A stretch of DNA of 64,000 bases, taken from Henckelia pumila. Lineage: Eukaryota > Streptophyta > Magnoliopsida > Lamiales > Gesneriaceae. Location of the stretch: contig NC_133122.1 of the NCBI RefSeq assembly GCF_033568475.1, positions 184,717,449 to 184,781,448 on the forward strand, given 5' to 3'. The position numbers were made by a program, and so were the translations under genes. The notes below the pieces were generated by a model that was not told where the DNA came from, made no database searches, and was given only the letters and a program-made list of their open reading frames with translations. Every line of letters begins with the position of its first letter. The first letter of the stretch is position 1. Shown piece after piece: positions 44,761 to 55,440 of this stretch.

Positions 44761-44805
44761 TTAGCACTTCTCAATTTTTGGATTAAGTGAGATAGTATTC
44801 CAATC

Positions 44806-45378
44806 CAATGTTTTCATAACTGGACCGGTGATCGAACTGGTTTACTTTAAAAAAACAATCAAATCAGTCGGACCGTTTTAACCGGACAGTCGGATCGAAA
44901 AACCATTTATATAATATAATATATTTTAAAATTTTAAAAACCTATAAAAGAAGTATATGAATAGAAAAATATATATATTTATCATAGTTTGAAAACTAAA
45001 TAACCATATAAATATATTTAAAATATTAATTATAGTTATATAATTTTTTTAAAATAAATAAATTAATTAAAAAAACTCTAATATTACTAAAATAATATTT
45101 TTAATGAAGTAATTCCAAATAATCTTGTATAAATATATTAAAATATTAAATTAAAGTTTAAAATATAAAAAACTAATTTTTTAAAAAAATAAAAAAAATT
45201 CCGAAAACCGGTTGGACCGGTTCTTGGCAGGGTTTTAACTGGTTCTACTAGTTCTTGACCGGTTTTGACCGATTCTGATCGTAAAAACGATTTTTTGGAG
45301 TAATCCGGATCGAATCATTAATCGGTTTTTGGTTGAACCGGTCGAACCAGTTGGTCTGATTCGATTTTGAAAATATGG
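44806..45378. mobile_element. hAT-like MITE rich in GGACCGG/CCGGTC motifs
   Basis: The ends CAATGTTTTCATAAC and GATTTTGAAAATATGG are imperfect inverted repeats. Both subterminal parts carry many GACCGGTT/AACCGGTC motifs around an AT-rich core. The flanks TTCCAATC (44798-44805) and CTCCAATC (45379-45386) look like an 8-bp TSD with one mismatch. There is no coding capacity. Confidence 0.6.
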
Positions 45379-45563
45379 CTCCAATCATCTATCGGATTAT
45401 TTATATCTCTACACAAGATATAATTAGTGTCATATTGTTGATATAATCAAACTATGAGTAATTAAATCTACATGTAAGATAATATACTTAAGTAGACTGA
45501 ACTCTGCCCAATTTTCTGAACATAAGATTTTTCTTTGTTTTTTAAAAAAGACAAAAACTCTTA

Positions 45564-45724
45564 TGAGACGGTCTTAACTGTCATTTTTTTTAGACGGATC
45601 TCTTATATAGGTTATCCATTAAAAAATATTACATTTTATGTCAAAAATATTACTTATTATTATAAATATGAGTAAAGTTGATCCGTCTCACAAATAAGAC
45701 TGTCTCACAAATGAAACCGTCTCA
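45564..45724. mobile_element. Short MITE with TGAGACGGT ends
   Basis: TGAGACGGT at the left and ACCGTCTCA at the right are inverted. The inner GTTGATCCGTCTCAC and ATATTACxTTTTATG segments match a MITE family I recall as common in asterid genomes. The boundaries are approximate. Confidence 0.6.
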
Positions 45725-46279
45725 CAAAAATACCCTTTAAAAAAAAATTCTTTGTTATTATCCTGCTTGACTAATTGCTACATAATATACAGCAGAACAT
45801 CTGATCCCAATTCCTATTGAAGTGAAGCCCACTTACAATACTTCATCTTTTTCTTGGGAAAAAAAAAAAAAAAACTTGATCTTTTTCAATTTGTATCAAC
45901 CAATGAGAATACGAGAAGTGCAATCGCTGCATGTGCGCCACGCGTGTAGATACACATGGCCTACTCAGATAGGCTGGAACAAGTGAGAGGAAGCATCTAT
46001 GTCGGATAATCTGTACGCGCAGAAACTGGAACTTGCACAGTTCCACTGCTTGCAAGTCTTCGGGTTTTACTATGTCAAAGTAAAAAAAGAAATTTTGCCC
46101 AAATCGAGCCTCCGAGTGTTGTTCGTGGGGGATTCAAGTTTTCCCCCCCCCCCCCCCCCCTCCAATGATTACTGTTTTTGTATCGGTTAATTCATCTTGC
46201 ACAAACGGATGAACGGAAAAATTGTCCCTTTCTTGTTCTTTTGAAGTCCATTGAAGTTTTTTGTTTCTACGGATTCATT
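45725..46279 (+). promoter_or_regulatory. Upstream region and 5' leader of ABA4
   Basis: It contains an A16-17 tract (about 45860-45875), the palindrome CACGCGTG (45939-45946, a CGCG/ABRE-coupling-like motif) and an 18-base C-run (46143-46160) about 120 bp before the ATG. No clear TATA box was chosen. The small ORFs here look like leader noise. Confidence 0.4.
46143..46160. repeat. C18 homopolymer
   Basis: An uninterrupted run of about 18 C in the ABA4 leader or proximal promoter. Length is prone to sequencing error and slippage. Confidence 0.85.
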
Positions 46280-49200
46280 ATGGTCACGTCTTCTTGTTTT
46301 CTCAGCTCTCAAGTCTCATTTAAGGTTTGGCTGATTAAGTTCTGTACGGATAGTTCTTGTGTTTCCATTTAATGCATATGCTAATCGTTCTGTTATTAGT
46401 TTAGTTTTCTTGATTCTTCTGGGCATCGATTCTTGATTTCAGCTGTAACTCATTTTATAGTTGAGTATACTTGTGGAATCTTTACTATAAGTAGGGGTTT
46501 AATTGCCTGCACTCGGCTTGCCTGGTTTTTCAATTTAATTATTTTCCTGTGAGTCTTTATATGTTTTGATAATTGATCCTAGTTTTTTGGCCTGCTTTTT
46601 ACGTTGTGTGACTGTTTCTCCGCACACAGCGTCATCTTTCAAGGATTTTAGTGGATTTAAGTTGGTTTGATATAGCACTGATAATGATTATTTATATATA
46701 TCAGTTGTCATCGACTTACCAAGATTACTTGGTGGTGTGCATTGATAAGATTCAATTGCAAGTCTACTGTGATATGAAGGGGATTTTTTACTTCCAGAGT
46801 GCTTGAATCTTCATAGAAGTTGTTCTGTTTTCTGTCTTTTCTACCTTATTGAGTTTTAGGCAGATTGGATGAAGAAATAAATAGAGCACTGAATTGTTGA
46901 TGGTTTTGTACTTCATCTGCGAGCATGTGCTGCCTGATATAATCAGATGTGTGACAGGTTTGGAGTTGATTTTTGTAGATTGGTTGTTCAAGTTTTCCAG
47001 CTAAATCATTTTGTAGAAATCAGAAAAGTACAAAGAGAGAAATACCATTTGATCAACTAGCACTGGGGAAAAAAGCGAGTCAATGTGTTGTCTGGAGTTT
47101 CATTGGAGGATCTAGAATCATCTCTAGACCTAATCTTGGAAGAATCATTTTGTTCAGAAGGTCTTCTGTGTATGCTTCATGTAATTTTTTCATGTTTCTT
47201 CCTCTGTTTTATAATTTTCCCACGTTGTTGAATTTACTTGTAGTGGTTCCCAATTGTCTGGTTGTCTGGTTAAAGCCAAGCTCGTTTTTTGCACAACAAA
47301 AGGGGCGTCAAGCCAGTCTTGAATGTTTATTGGATTTTCAGTGTGAAAAAAATAAACAAATAAAAAATAGTTTGGTTTTTTCCAGCTCTCAGCATTATGA
47401 GCGTTTAATTGTCCAACTTTACTGCATAAAAACGTTGGAGGTTTAAAATATTTTGTTTGTCGCTTTTATTTCGTGTCTAAATAGGGTCCAGGGTGTCTGA
47501 AGGTGCACTTGAACTTGCTTTTCATCTGTTCAGTTGCTTATTTAAACGGAAAATTTTCCTTGTATAAAATGACACTACATCTGAACCTAATATCTATTTT
47601 CTGCTCATTTGCAGGGCTCCCGAGTTCTCAGATTGCAAGTAATGCTTTTACCTTGGGAACCGTAGCAGTACTTCCGTTTTATACATTTATGGTTGCTGCC
47701 CCTCAAGCGAAGCTTGTAAGTCTGATAACATAATATATTTTTTGGGTTCCACAAAAATTAATGCTGTTATTTAGTCGAGTTTAAACACTTTCGTTCTTCA
47801 TCCTTGGGGTAATCAGTTGCTGGTAATAGGACTAGTGCAAAATAAATAATTATATGCTAGAGTGTTCAACCTCCCGATTCACTATAGCGGATGATTTGCC
47901 ATGTGTGCTTCTGTATCATATCTCACAGCTGCTGGATTTTGTCTACTGGCCTCAAATGAGCTAGGTGTATATCTTTCCTCAAGCCGCTCATCAATGCGGA
48001 ACATAAATTTAGAACCTGGAGTCTCAAAGAATGTATTTCATGATTTTCATCCTATGTATAAACACATTCTCGCGGAGCATAGCAATCTTAAGGTCTTTAT
48101 CTATGCGAAAACATTGATATAGAAAAATTGTATTCAATGATTATCATCTGCCGGACATAAAATTTGGCTTAATAGGCACATAATCTAATGTTTCTAATTT
48201 CTATAAATCTGAAAATTGGCAGCCCTTTCAAACATAATGCATGACATGATCATTGTGGCGACATATTAACTGTTTTGAGTTTGAAATAACAATGAACTTC
48301 TATAACTCACTTAACACTAGGCACAATTCTCAAGTTTGAAATGTATGATTATATATATCCGTATGTGTATCTTAATTGGTCTATTATCTGTTTTGCAGAC
48401 CAAGAAAATAGTAGCGAGCAGCATACCTTTTATAGTTCTCGGCCTGTTATACGCTTATCTACTGTATCTGTCCTGGACACCTGATACTATTCGGCTGATG
48501 TTTGCAAGTAAATACTGGTTGCCAGAGGTGTGTTTTAAATTGGTTGGAAATTTTACTCTCATTTCTAAAGAAAAATTTGTAGTTTTGGACTGAAAGTGCT
48601 CTTTTTTCCTCAATATGATGATCGTCCAGTTAACTGGTATAGCTACAATGTTTTCCAACGAGATGACGCTGGCTTCTGCTTGGATTCATTTATTGGCTGT
48701 CGATCTTTTTGCTGCAAGGTCAATCTCTCTGCCTCTTCCATGAACGGACATGCTCCAAAGAATTACACTGTGTCAGATACACTGTCAATGACATATTGTT
48801 CGAACTTGCCACGAAAGGCGTATCCAAATTAAAGCGAAAAAGAAATTTGGGAGTGTTTTTTTTTTTTTTTTGACAAATTTTATTTATGTGCAATATTCTT
48901 TTTTATATAATATTTCCCAAACTTGATGTTAAAAAGCAAATATAAATATAAAAGTTTTCACGGTTTAGTTCTTTTGTCTATCCTTTGAATGACGATTTCC
49001 ATTTTCGATTTGAAATGGTTTACATATGCTTTCTAGCTCGTAGTTAGTTGGTTTAAAACATGATTAACTGGTTGATTACACTGTTACATTATGCCTTTTT
49101 TTTTTTCCTTGAAATTTACTATGTTATGTTATTTGTTTTGTTTGTTCAAACAGGCAAGTTTACTTTGACGGATTGAAGAACAGTGTAGAGATGAGGCATT

Positions 49201-49310
49201 CAGTGTCCCTTTGCCTGCTGTTCTGTCCACTTGGAATTCTTGTTCATTTCATCACAAGAGCTTTCACTGCTAGCAGAAAAATAAGAGAACATGGAGACAC
49301 TTCTCATTGA
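46280..49310 (+). CDS. ABA4: ABA4-like protein, neoxanthin synthesis, plastid membrane
   Basis: Six exons join in frame: 46280-46324, 46979-47180, 47615-47715, 48399-48527, 48630-48718, 49154-49310. They give 240 residues with GT-AG introns throughout. The N-terminal ~75 residues are Ser/Arg/Lys-rich ([22 protein letters not shown]), as expected of a plastid transit peptide. The DUF4281/ABA4 domain follows, with [58 protein letters not shown] and [19 protein letters not shown]. Each corresponds to one of about four membrane helices. In Arabidopsis, ABA4 is needed to convert violaxanthin to neoxanthin, a precursor of abscisic acid; the catalytic mechanism is unsettled. Total length is near the Arabidopsis protein (about 220). 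Exon 1 is the least certain: it rests on phase fit, a donor and a transit-like sequence. Confidence 0.93.
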
Positions 49311-50319
49311 TTTTAGCGCAAAATGGACGATTTGCATGTAGCTTCATAGCTTGCAAAAGTTTCGTTATTGGCATGCTTTGAAGTCAACATACTGGAGCAT
49401 GCTACCAGTAATTCCAACTGTGATATTTGCGCGGTATTTTTTTGAGATCAATTTTTCAAGGTGATGCTGATGTAAGAATCTGGCGAAGTATTTTTTTCAC
49501 GTTCAAGTTTCCTACTGTGATTCGATTCTCACATGATAGATAAGTTTCAAAGCCGAGAAAAAGTAATAGCAGTATGGCAGTATCAAAGGTCACATGATAT
49601 ACTGGCAAGATAATAGAACAAAGTAAATCGATAGTCTAGGAAAATGGTTCTGTTTATTTTCTTTACAAACCGGCAAACAGGACTGCAATTCAAAAGATCG
49701 GGAACTGTGTTGGAATGTTGTGCACTGGAAAAATATTCAGAATTCTATCCTATAATTCATAACACAATCCTATCATCCACAGCAGTTTTTTGTGGTTACA
49801 ACAACTAAGGATCATATTGCACAATCAAGAACCACTCGAAAATATTTGGTTACAGCATTGTGTCAATTATTTCTTGTGGCCATTCGTAGTCACACGTCCA
49901 CACTCGAAAACCGATTGCTGCTCCATCGAGATAAGATGAACAGATGTCCATCATGCTGTTAAAAAGGGAAAGAAATAATTTTTTTCCCTTCACATCAATC
50001 TTAGCCAGTTGATTTTCCCAGCAACACTCTTGCAAGAGCTTGAGGCACAGTCGCCTCACAATTAAAGCGTCCAGTCACTCTAATTTCGTTAAGTTTCACG
50101 GTTTACATTTTAAGAATAAATTCTAGCAAGAAGGTTCTCTCTGAGAACAATTGAATAGGTTGCAATTGAAACAAGAGTTAACTGATGTAATGGGTCATAT
50201 TTGCAATAAATAACCCCTAATTTTATCGGCAAGGCCAAAGAATGAATGTTAAAAGGGAACAGCCGCAAGTTGTTGATCATTCTGGTTACAAGAACAATAT
50301 TCTATGATCCAACAGTACC
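49311..50319. other. 3' ends of two convergent genes, no further gene
   Basis: It holds the 3' untranslated sequence of ABA4 and of the minus-strand gene ending at 50320. A 69-residue minus-strand ORF at 49850-50059 has no family features and no splice link to the upstream gene, whose own stop precedes it. Confidence 0.6.
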
Positions 50320-53300
50320 TTAAGTTGGAAGTTGTGCCATCTGAATTTGGTCCTCAAAAATCGCATGCGATGGATCCAAATTTTGCGAAGAATCTTTCTT
50401 CGTACGATCCAAAGAAGTTGCTTCATGTATTCCTGCAGAATACACATGCATATTGTTGAATCACGAACACCATTTACCGGTTAGTAAATATGATCGAAAA
50501 GTATATTACATTGCCTTTGGTCCATGAAGTAAAGAAAGCATTGAAGACAATTTTCATAGCAGGGGCATGTAGAACGTGTATCCTAGGCTTTACCCTTTTT
50601 ACCACATGGAAATCATGAAATCACCACCAGAACTAGAAATGATGTCAATCTTAAGTTGCAATTGAACGGCCCAAGCTGCTATCCATTTACCTAAACATCT
50701 AGATGGACAATTTGTGCTAAATTCTAAAAGCTAAAGGACTTTACTAGTTCATACCGAAGCTCAACATGGCAACGCAGAGTAAAAAACCAAGCAGGGAGAA
50801 GTCCATCTTGTACACGATTTCCATGATAATGATGCATCCTCCTGCTACCATTAAATGTCTCGGAGATGAGAACACCATAAACAATCTGCAAATGCACCAT
50901 TACTAGCAATATGTCATGCCCTGATACGTATTGGAAAACTTGCAACATTGAACAAAACAAAACAAAACAAAATAAATGTATAGTGCAAATTAAAGAAAAT
51001 AGAAGAAGAAAAAGAATACTATGTTTGTTTAGAGACAAGAACCACACCACACAGTTCCATACTCAATTCATAAATAACATAGGGCAGATATATCAAGAAG
51101 CACTCATATCGACGTAAACTGCAGTAAAAGCTCCCAAACAATAATTAATGTATGGCCCAATTAATTTGGATAATATACTATTACGATGTGAGGCTTGGGA
51201 TGAATCTGTCCACAAAGGATCCTTGTAACCCAGTACTTGATACATCAGAAAGCATTGACAAAAATCAACAAGGGCTGGCATTTCCATTTATACTAAAAAT
51301 TGCAGTGGTACTAGAAGCTATCAGGAATACCTCTCCTCCGCGATACTGTCCACATAAAATATCAAGATAATTCCAAAAAGAATAGTGCTAGAAAAGGTCC
51401 AGGCAGAAAAAGGCAACTCTACGCTGGATGATCCCTGAAAAATTTTCAACAGGCACACACAAATAAGATGACGTAATTAGGAAATTAAAGCTACAGCAAT
51501 AGGATCAAATAAAAGTACGATAGTGTAACTCACCAGTATCAAGTCCCACATGGCAATCGGGAACATGAAACAGGTGGCAGAAGTAATAGTTATGGCATGA
51601 AGCCGCCTTTTAAGTTGATTCTGGAATCATAGAAAGGAAAATACCAAGGTTATCTCTTGTTCTTCTTCTTCTTTCTTTGAATTGTATGCGTATTTGAAAG
51701 AGACATCAGAGTCTGTGGGAGGTTATTATCAGGCGACAAAGAAACATCAGCACCTTAAGTGAGACACGTCTTGCAATCACCCTTCTCAATGTTGACAATA
51801 TTCCAGCAAAAATTGGAATTAGCATGTCCTTAAGTCCTATAGCCACTTCTGTTTCAACCTCTGCTTCTGAACTATTAAAGACTGGTATTTCTGGTTAAGT
51901 TCACCACTTACTATTTAACCAAGTTCTGAAGCACAAACTGAAGTGAAAAAACTACTCAGCATTATTCCAAAAAATATGACACATTCACAATTTATCATAT
52001 CCCAATGCTAAAAGGATATTCAGATGAGTATAAGAGGCCGAGGCCCATCCTTGAGATAGGAGATAGAACGATGCAAACATTGTAAAGAGGCCGGCAATCT
52101 GACAAAGTAGAAGGAATTTCTATTAATTAGAATAATATGCAAAGAAGAAACAGATTATGAATATTTTGAAACATTAAAATCTGATAAAATGCATTCCTTT
52201 ATTTATAAACAAATGCTATTGAGAAATAAACATCAGATGCAGACCATGCTAATTGTGACATTTTAACCATGAGGGCATAGTTGTTAAGGGCGCAAGGCGC
52301 ACTAAGGCGAAAAGGGTTCTAGAGCCTGAGGCGCAAGGCGAGGCGCGCGCCTTATCGAAGCAAGGCGCAATATTAATTTTTCAAAAAAATATATTTATTT
52401 AATGATATTATATGACAAAAAAAAAACTATTATTGAAATAATTAATCTAAGCAAAAATATATCATTTCACAAAAATATTTATCTATTACTTTATAGTAAA
52501 CCATATATTTTGATAATGCATTAAGAAAACCTTTCATTATTCGTATATTTATGCCTTACTTTTACTTTTTTAATCCAAAATACTGATATATTATTTTTAG
52601 TATGTTGCGTGTAGTTAAGAAAACCGTTATTACTAGCAGAATTTTTCTTTACTTTTATTTTTCTTTTTTACCATAACAAGTGTAGGGATTTTCTCTAATA
52701 ACTTAAAATTAGATTCTAGTTTAATGAAGATTGACAATTTAAATCCTAGTTTATAGTTGTTATCAATCTATCAATAAATGTAAATTTGAATATTTTAGGA
52801 AATAGAACCTCAATTTAATGTTTTTAAATTAAAAAAGGGAAAATATATGACTTTCCTTAGGCCCTTTTATTTTATTCTAGGGTTTGATGGACTTTCCTTT
52901 CTTATCTTAAAATTTAAAACACAAAAAGATTTATAAAAAACAGAAAAAAGACTGAGGCGCGCCTGGGCTTCAAAGGCGAGCCCAGGCGCGCGCCTGGGCT
53001 CGCCTTAGTGAATCGCTGCGCCTGGGAACATCCCAGGCGCAGGGGCTGAGCCTGGTGGCGCCTCTTGCCTTGAGGCGAGAGGCGCTCGCCTTTGACAACT
53101 ATGCATGAGGGTGTGGTAAATCAGACATGTATATTAAAGACTGTCTCAAAATGAAATCTCCATGCTACCATCCATATCAACAACTGGAATGTAGACTTAG
53201 CATAAATCCTGAAGTCCGAAGCTAAATGAAAAACGCCGAAGCTTTATTATCAATGAGTTCATGAGTGGAGCAGGGAAAGATATAATAGCCCATTGACGTA

Positions 53301-55179
53301 TAGGATTCGTGCTTATCACACATAAGGCAGTACCTTTTTCCAGAGATGGCCTCTCCTCCCATACAATACAGCGGATAATACTCCAAGAACAGCACCAGAA
53401 TACTCAGCCAATATGGCCCTGAAATAATAAGCATATATCGAGATGATTGGGAAGCTAAATAAAATGGATAAGTAATTTATTGAAGTAAAAAATAAGGTGG
53501 AAGCTGGGTCATACCCATTCAATCCCAAAAACTATTAGTGATCGCCTACCGCCTAGGCGATTGAATTTTATTATACTATTTTCTATACCTAATTATAACA
53601 TAATCATAAAATATATGCATAAATAAAAGACACCAAAAGAAAAATAACTGAATAAAACTATAAAAGTTTTAAATTAGAACAAAAACTTATTAGGAATTAA
53701 AAGTTCTAATGTAGTGGGCTGGCTGCGGCGGGAGGCGGTGGCGGTTTGAGGTGGAAGGAAGTAGGGCTTGTGGGGGATTGGGTTAGCTATTATGTTTTGA
53801 AGAAAGAGTGTATAATGTATTATTAACTAGGGTTTTTAATTTTATTGGCTTTTTGAAAGCCTCACCCACCTCGCCTGCCCCATCTCACCTTCGGCCGCCT
53901 ACATAACCGCCTAGGGCAAAGGCGGTGCCGTTGATGGCTGCCTCTCGCCTAGGCTGTCATTTAGAACACTGATTTCTAGGTAGATCATGTTTCATTGTTT
54001 GTTCAAGAAAATAATAGAACATGTAGAAATTCTCGATTTGGAAGTTACACCTGCGAGGACCACAAGATTTCAAACCCTTTCCCCATAAGATAAAGTACAG
54101 GGCTGTGACACCACCATTTATTACAGAAGGCACAACCTGGCAAAAAAAATATCAGCAAAACCATGTTAGCCAATAAATTTGTAACAAATTTATTTCTTGT
54201 TCCAATTAGCAACGACGAGGAAAAAAAAGTATAAAAAAGATGACAGAATGCATGGTGAAGACCTGAGTATTAGAAAGTGGTCTGCCCTTCCAAGGTTTTT
54301 GCAACAGTAAAAACAGAAGGGATGATGGAACAAGACAGCTGAAGACAAACAACAAGACCGAAGCACCTGTTTGTGATAAATAGATGTACAGTGTGTAGAT
54401 TGACCATATTCTCATGAAGTTACCAAGAATATGTATGACCTGCAAGGGAGTTTGCCTACATACATACAAACATCTTCAGATCAATAAAATGAGAGACTGA
54501 GACGTGTAAAGGAAATGATTCAGGTACTGTCTAGTCCAACATCTGTTCACACATCGCGTTAGTCATCTTTAGTTCTTTACTATATCTTTCCACAAGTCTG
54601 AGATAACTTCGTCACAGGATTAGTTTCTCAGTCGATATCTTGGCAACAGAAATTCAAGCTTAACATATTTCAGCTTTGCGCAGACATACTCTTTGCAACC
54701 CACTCTCCCTCTGAAACATCTAAGTCAACTACTTCTTTTACGACATTAAGGAATCAAAATATCAAATACCCTAAATCAACAAACAGCATTTCTTTCCTGC
54801 AAATTGCAAAGACTGGTGGGATATAATTTCAGATCTCAGATGAGTCCAAACTATGAAACTTACTATTCTCAAATACGACGGGACTAAAAAGTGCAAGTTG
54901 AACTGCGCCACTAAAGGCAACAGCAAAACAGCTAGGCTGCTATTCAATGACTATGAATAAAACACTGGTTAGTGTCCTGGCCAAAAAGTGAAACAAAAAA
55001 ATGGGGAAAGCCACATGATTCGAATCCATTATCATTCCGTAATTTCAATCAGCTGCTGAACTTAATTTCCTCGTAAAGAAACACCCATGATCAACGAAGA
55101 ACAAACGAAGATTGACTCACCTGAAAGTGGCGGGATTCGCAGAGCTGCGATTTTCCAGAAGTTGATTAGGAGACATCAT
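50320..55179 (-). CDS. Multi-pass membrane protein resembling the ZnT5/MTP12 N-terminal half (DMT-like)
   Basis: Ten exons join in frame on the minus strand: 55121-55179, 54263-54455, 54051-54136, 53334-53418, 52020-52098, 51754-51884, 51534-51620, 51331-51434, 50755-50885, 50320-50432. They give 355 residues. Around nine hydrophobic helices are visible (for example IWSIYTLYIYLSQTGASVLL, VTALYFILWGKGL, AEYSGAVLGVLSAVLYGRRG, ILFGIILIFYVDSIAEE). YFILWGKGLKSCGP and FYVDSI resemble the N-terminal membrane half of human ZnT5 and plant MTP12. The HxxxD cation-efflux half is absent: the reading frame ends with HAIFEDQIQMAQLPT. All introns are GT-AG except the fifth, which is AT-AC. Introns 3 and 4 carry transposon insertions. 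Transport substrate and location cannot be stated. Confidence 0.87.
51885..52019 (-). other. U12-type AT-AC intron (intron 5 of the ZnT5-like gene)
   Basis: Read on the minus strand, the intron begins ATATCCTTTT (52019 downward), an exact U12 5' splice site. It ends in ...CCAGAAATAC at 51885. A branch-like AACTTAAC lies at 51894-51901, about 10 bases before the end. No GT donor is available here, and splicing as AT-AC joins the flanking exons in frame (YTHL then TVFNSSEAE). This fits the minor spliceosome. Confidence 0.85.
52276..53103. mobile_element. hAT-like non-autonomous element with GC-rich ends, in intron 4
   Basis: The ends CATAGTTGTTAAGGGCG and CGCCTTTGACAACTATG are inverted. It is flanked by a perfect 8-bp TSD CATGAGGG (52268-52275, 53104-53111). 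The terminal ~100 bp on each side are full of GGCGC/GCGCC motifs that can pair extensively, around an AT-rich core with no ORF. An 8-bp TSD fits the hAT superfamily. Confidence 0.82.
53537..53975. mobile_element. Second GC-ended hAT-like MITE, in intron 3 (boundaries approximate)
   Basis: GATCGCCTACCGCCTAGGCGATTG on the left and CTCGCCTAGGCTGTCATTTAGAACACT on the right carry inverted GCCTAGGC motifs around an AT-rich core. The style matches the element in intron 4. No clean TSD was found. Confidence 0.45.
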
Positions 55180-55440
55180 TCTCTGTTGCTTTGTACTACC
55201 CAGCGTTCAAAGATTGTATCAATAAAATCCGATTTTACTCTGCTTCAGAGTTCAGTAGACAAGTGAATTCAATCGAGGTTGGGGGAGAGAAGAAAATGGG
55301 CCTCGAAATTGGGCTGAAAATTTTTAAAGAGGCCTTATTGGGCTTTTTAAGGACCTGAAATTTCGGAACTCAACCCAACCCAAACCCGTTCATAACTAGG
55401 GTTTTCGCCATCCTTAAAATGCTCCTTTGCCCCATTCTTG
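55180..55440. promoter_or_regulatory. Compact bidirectional promoter: site II elements and telo-box
   Basis: Between the divergent ATG at 55179 (minus strand) and the RPS7 leader lie three TGGGCY site II motifs (55297-55302, 55310-55315, 55339-55344) and a telo-box TAGGGTTTT (55397-55405). This combination is characteristic of plant ribosomal-protein and other growth-related promoters and is bound by TCP-type factors (established knowledge). No TATA box is needed or seen. Confidence 0.75.

Noticed and set aside
49850..50059. Minus-strand ORF as a further exon of the ZnT5-like gene
   Set aside because: The gene has its own in-frame stop at 50320, and no splice site links the two.
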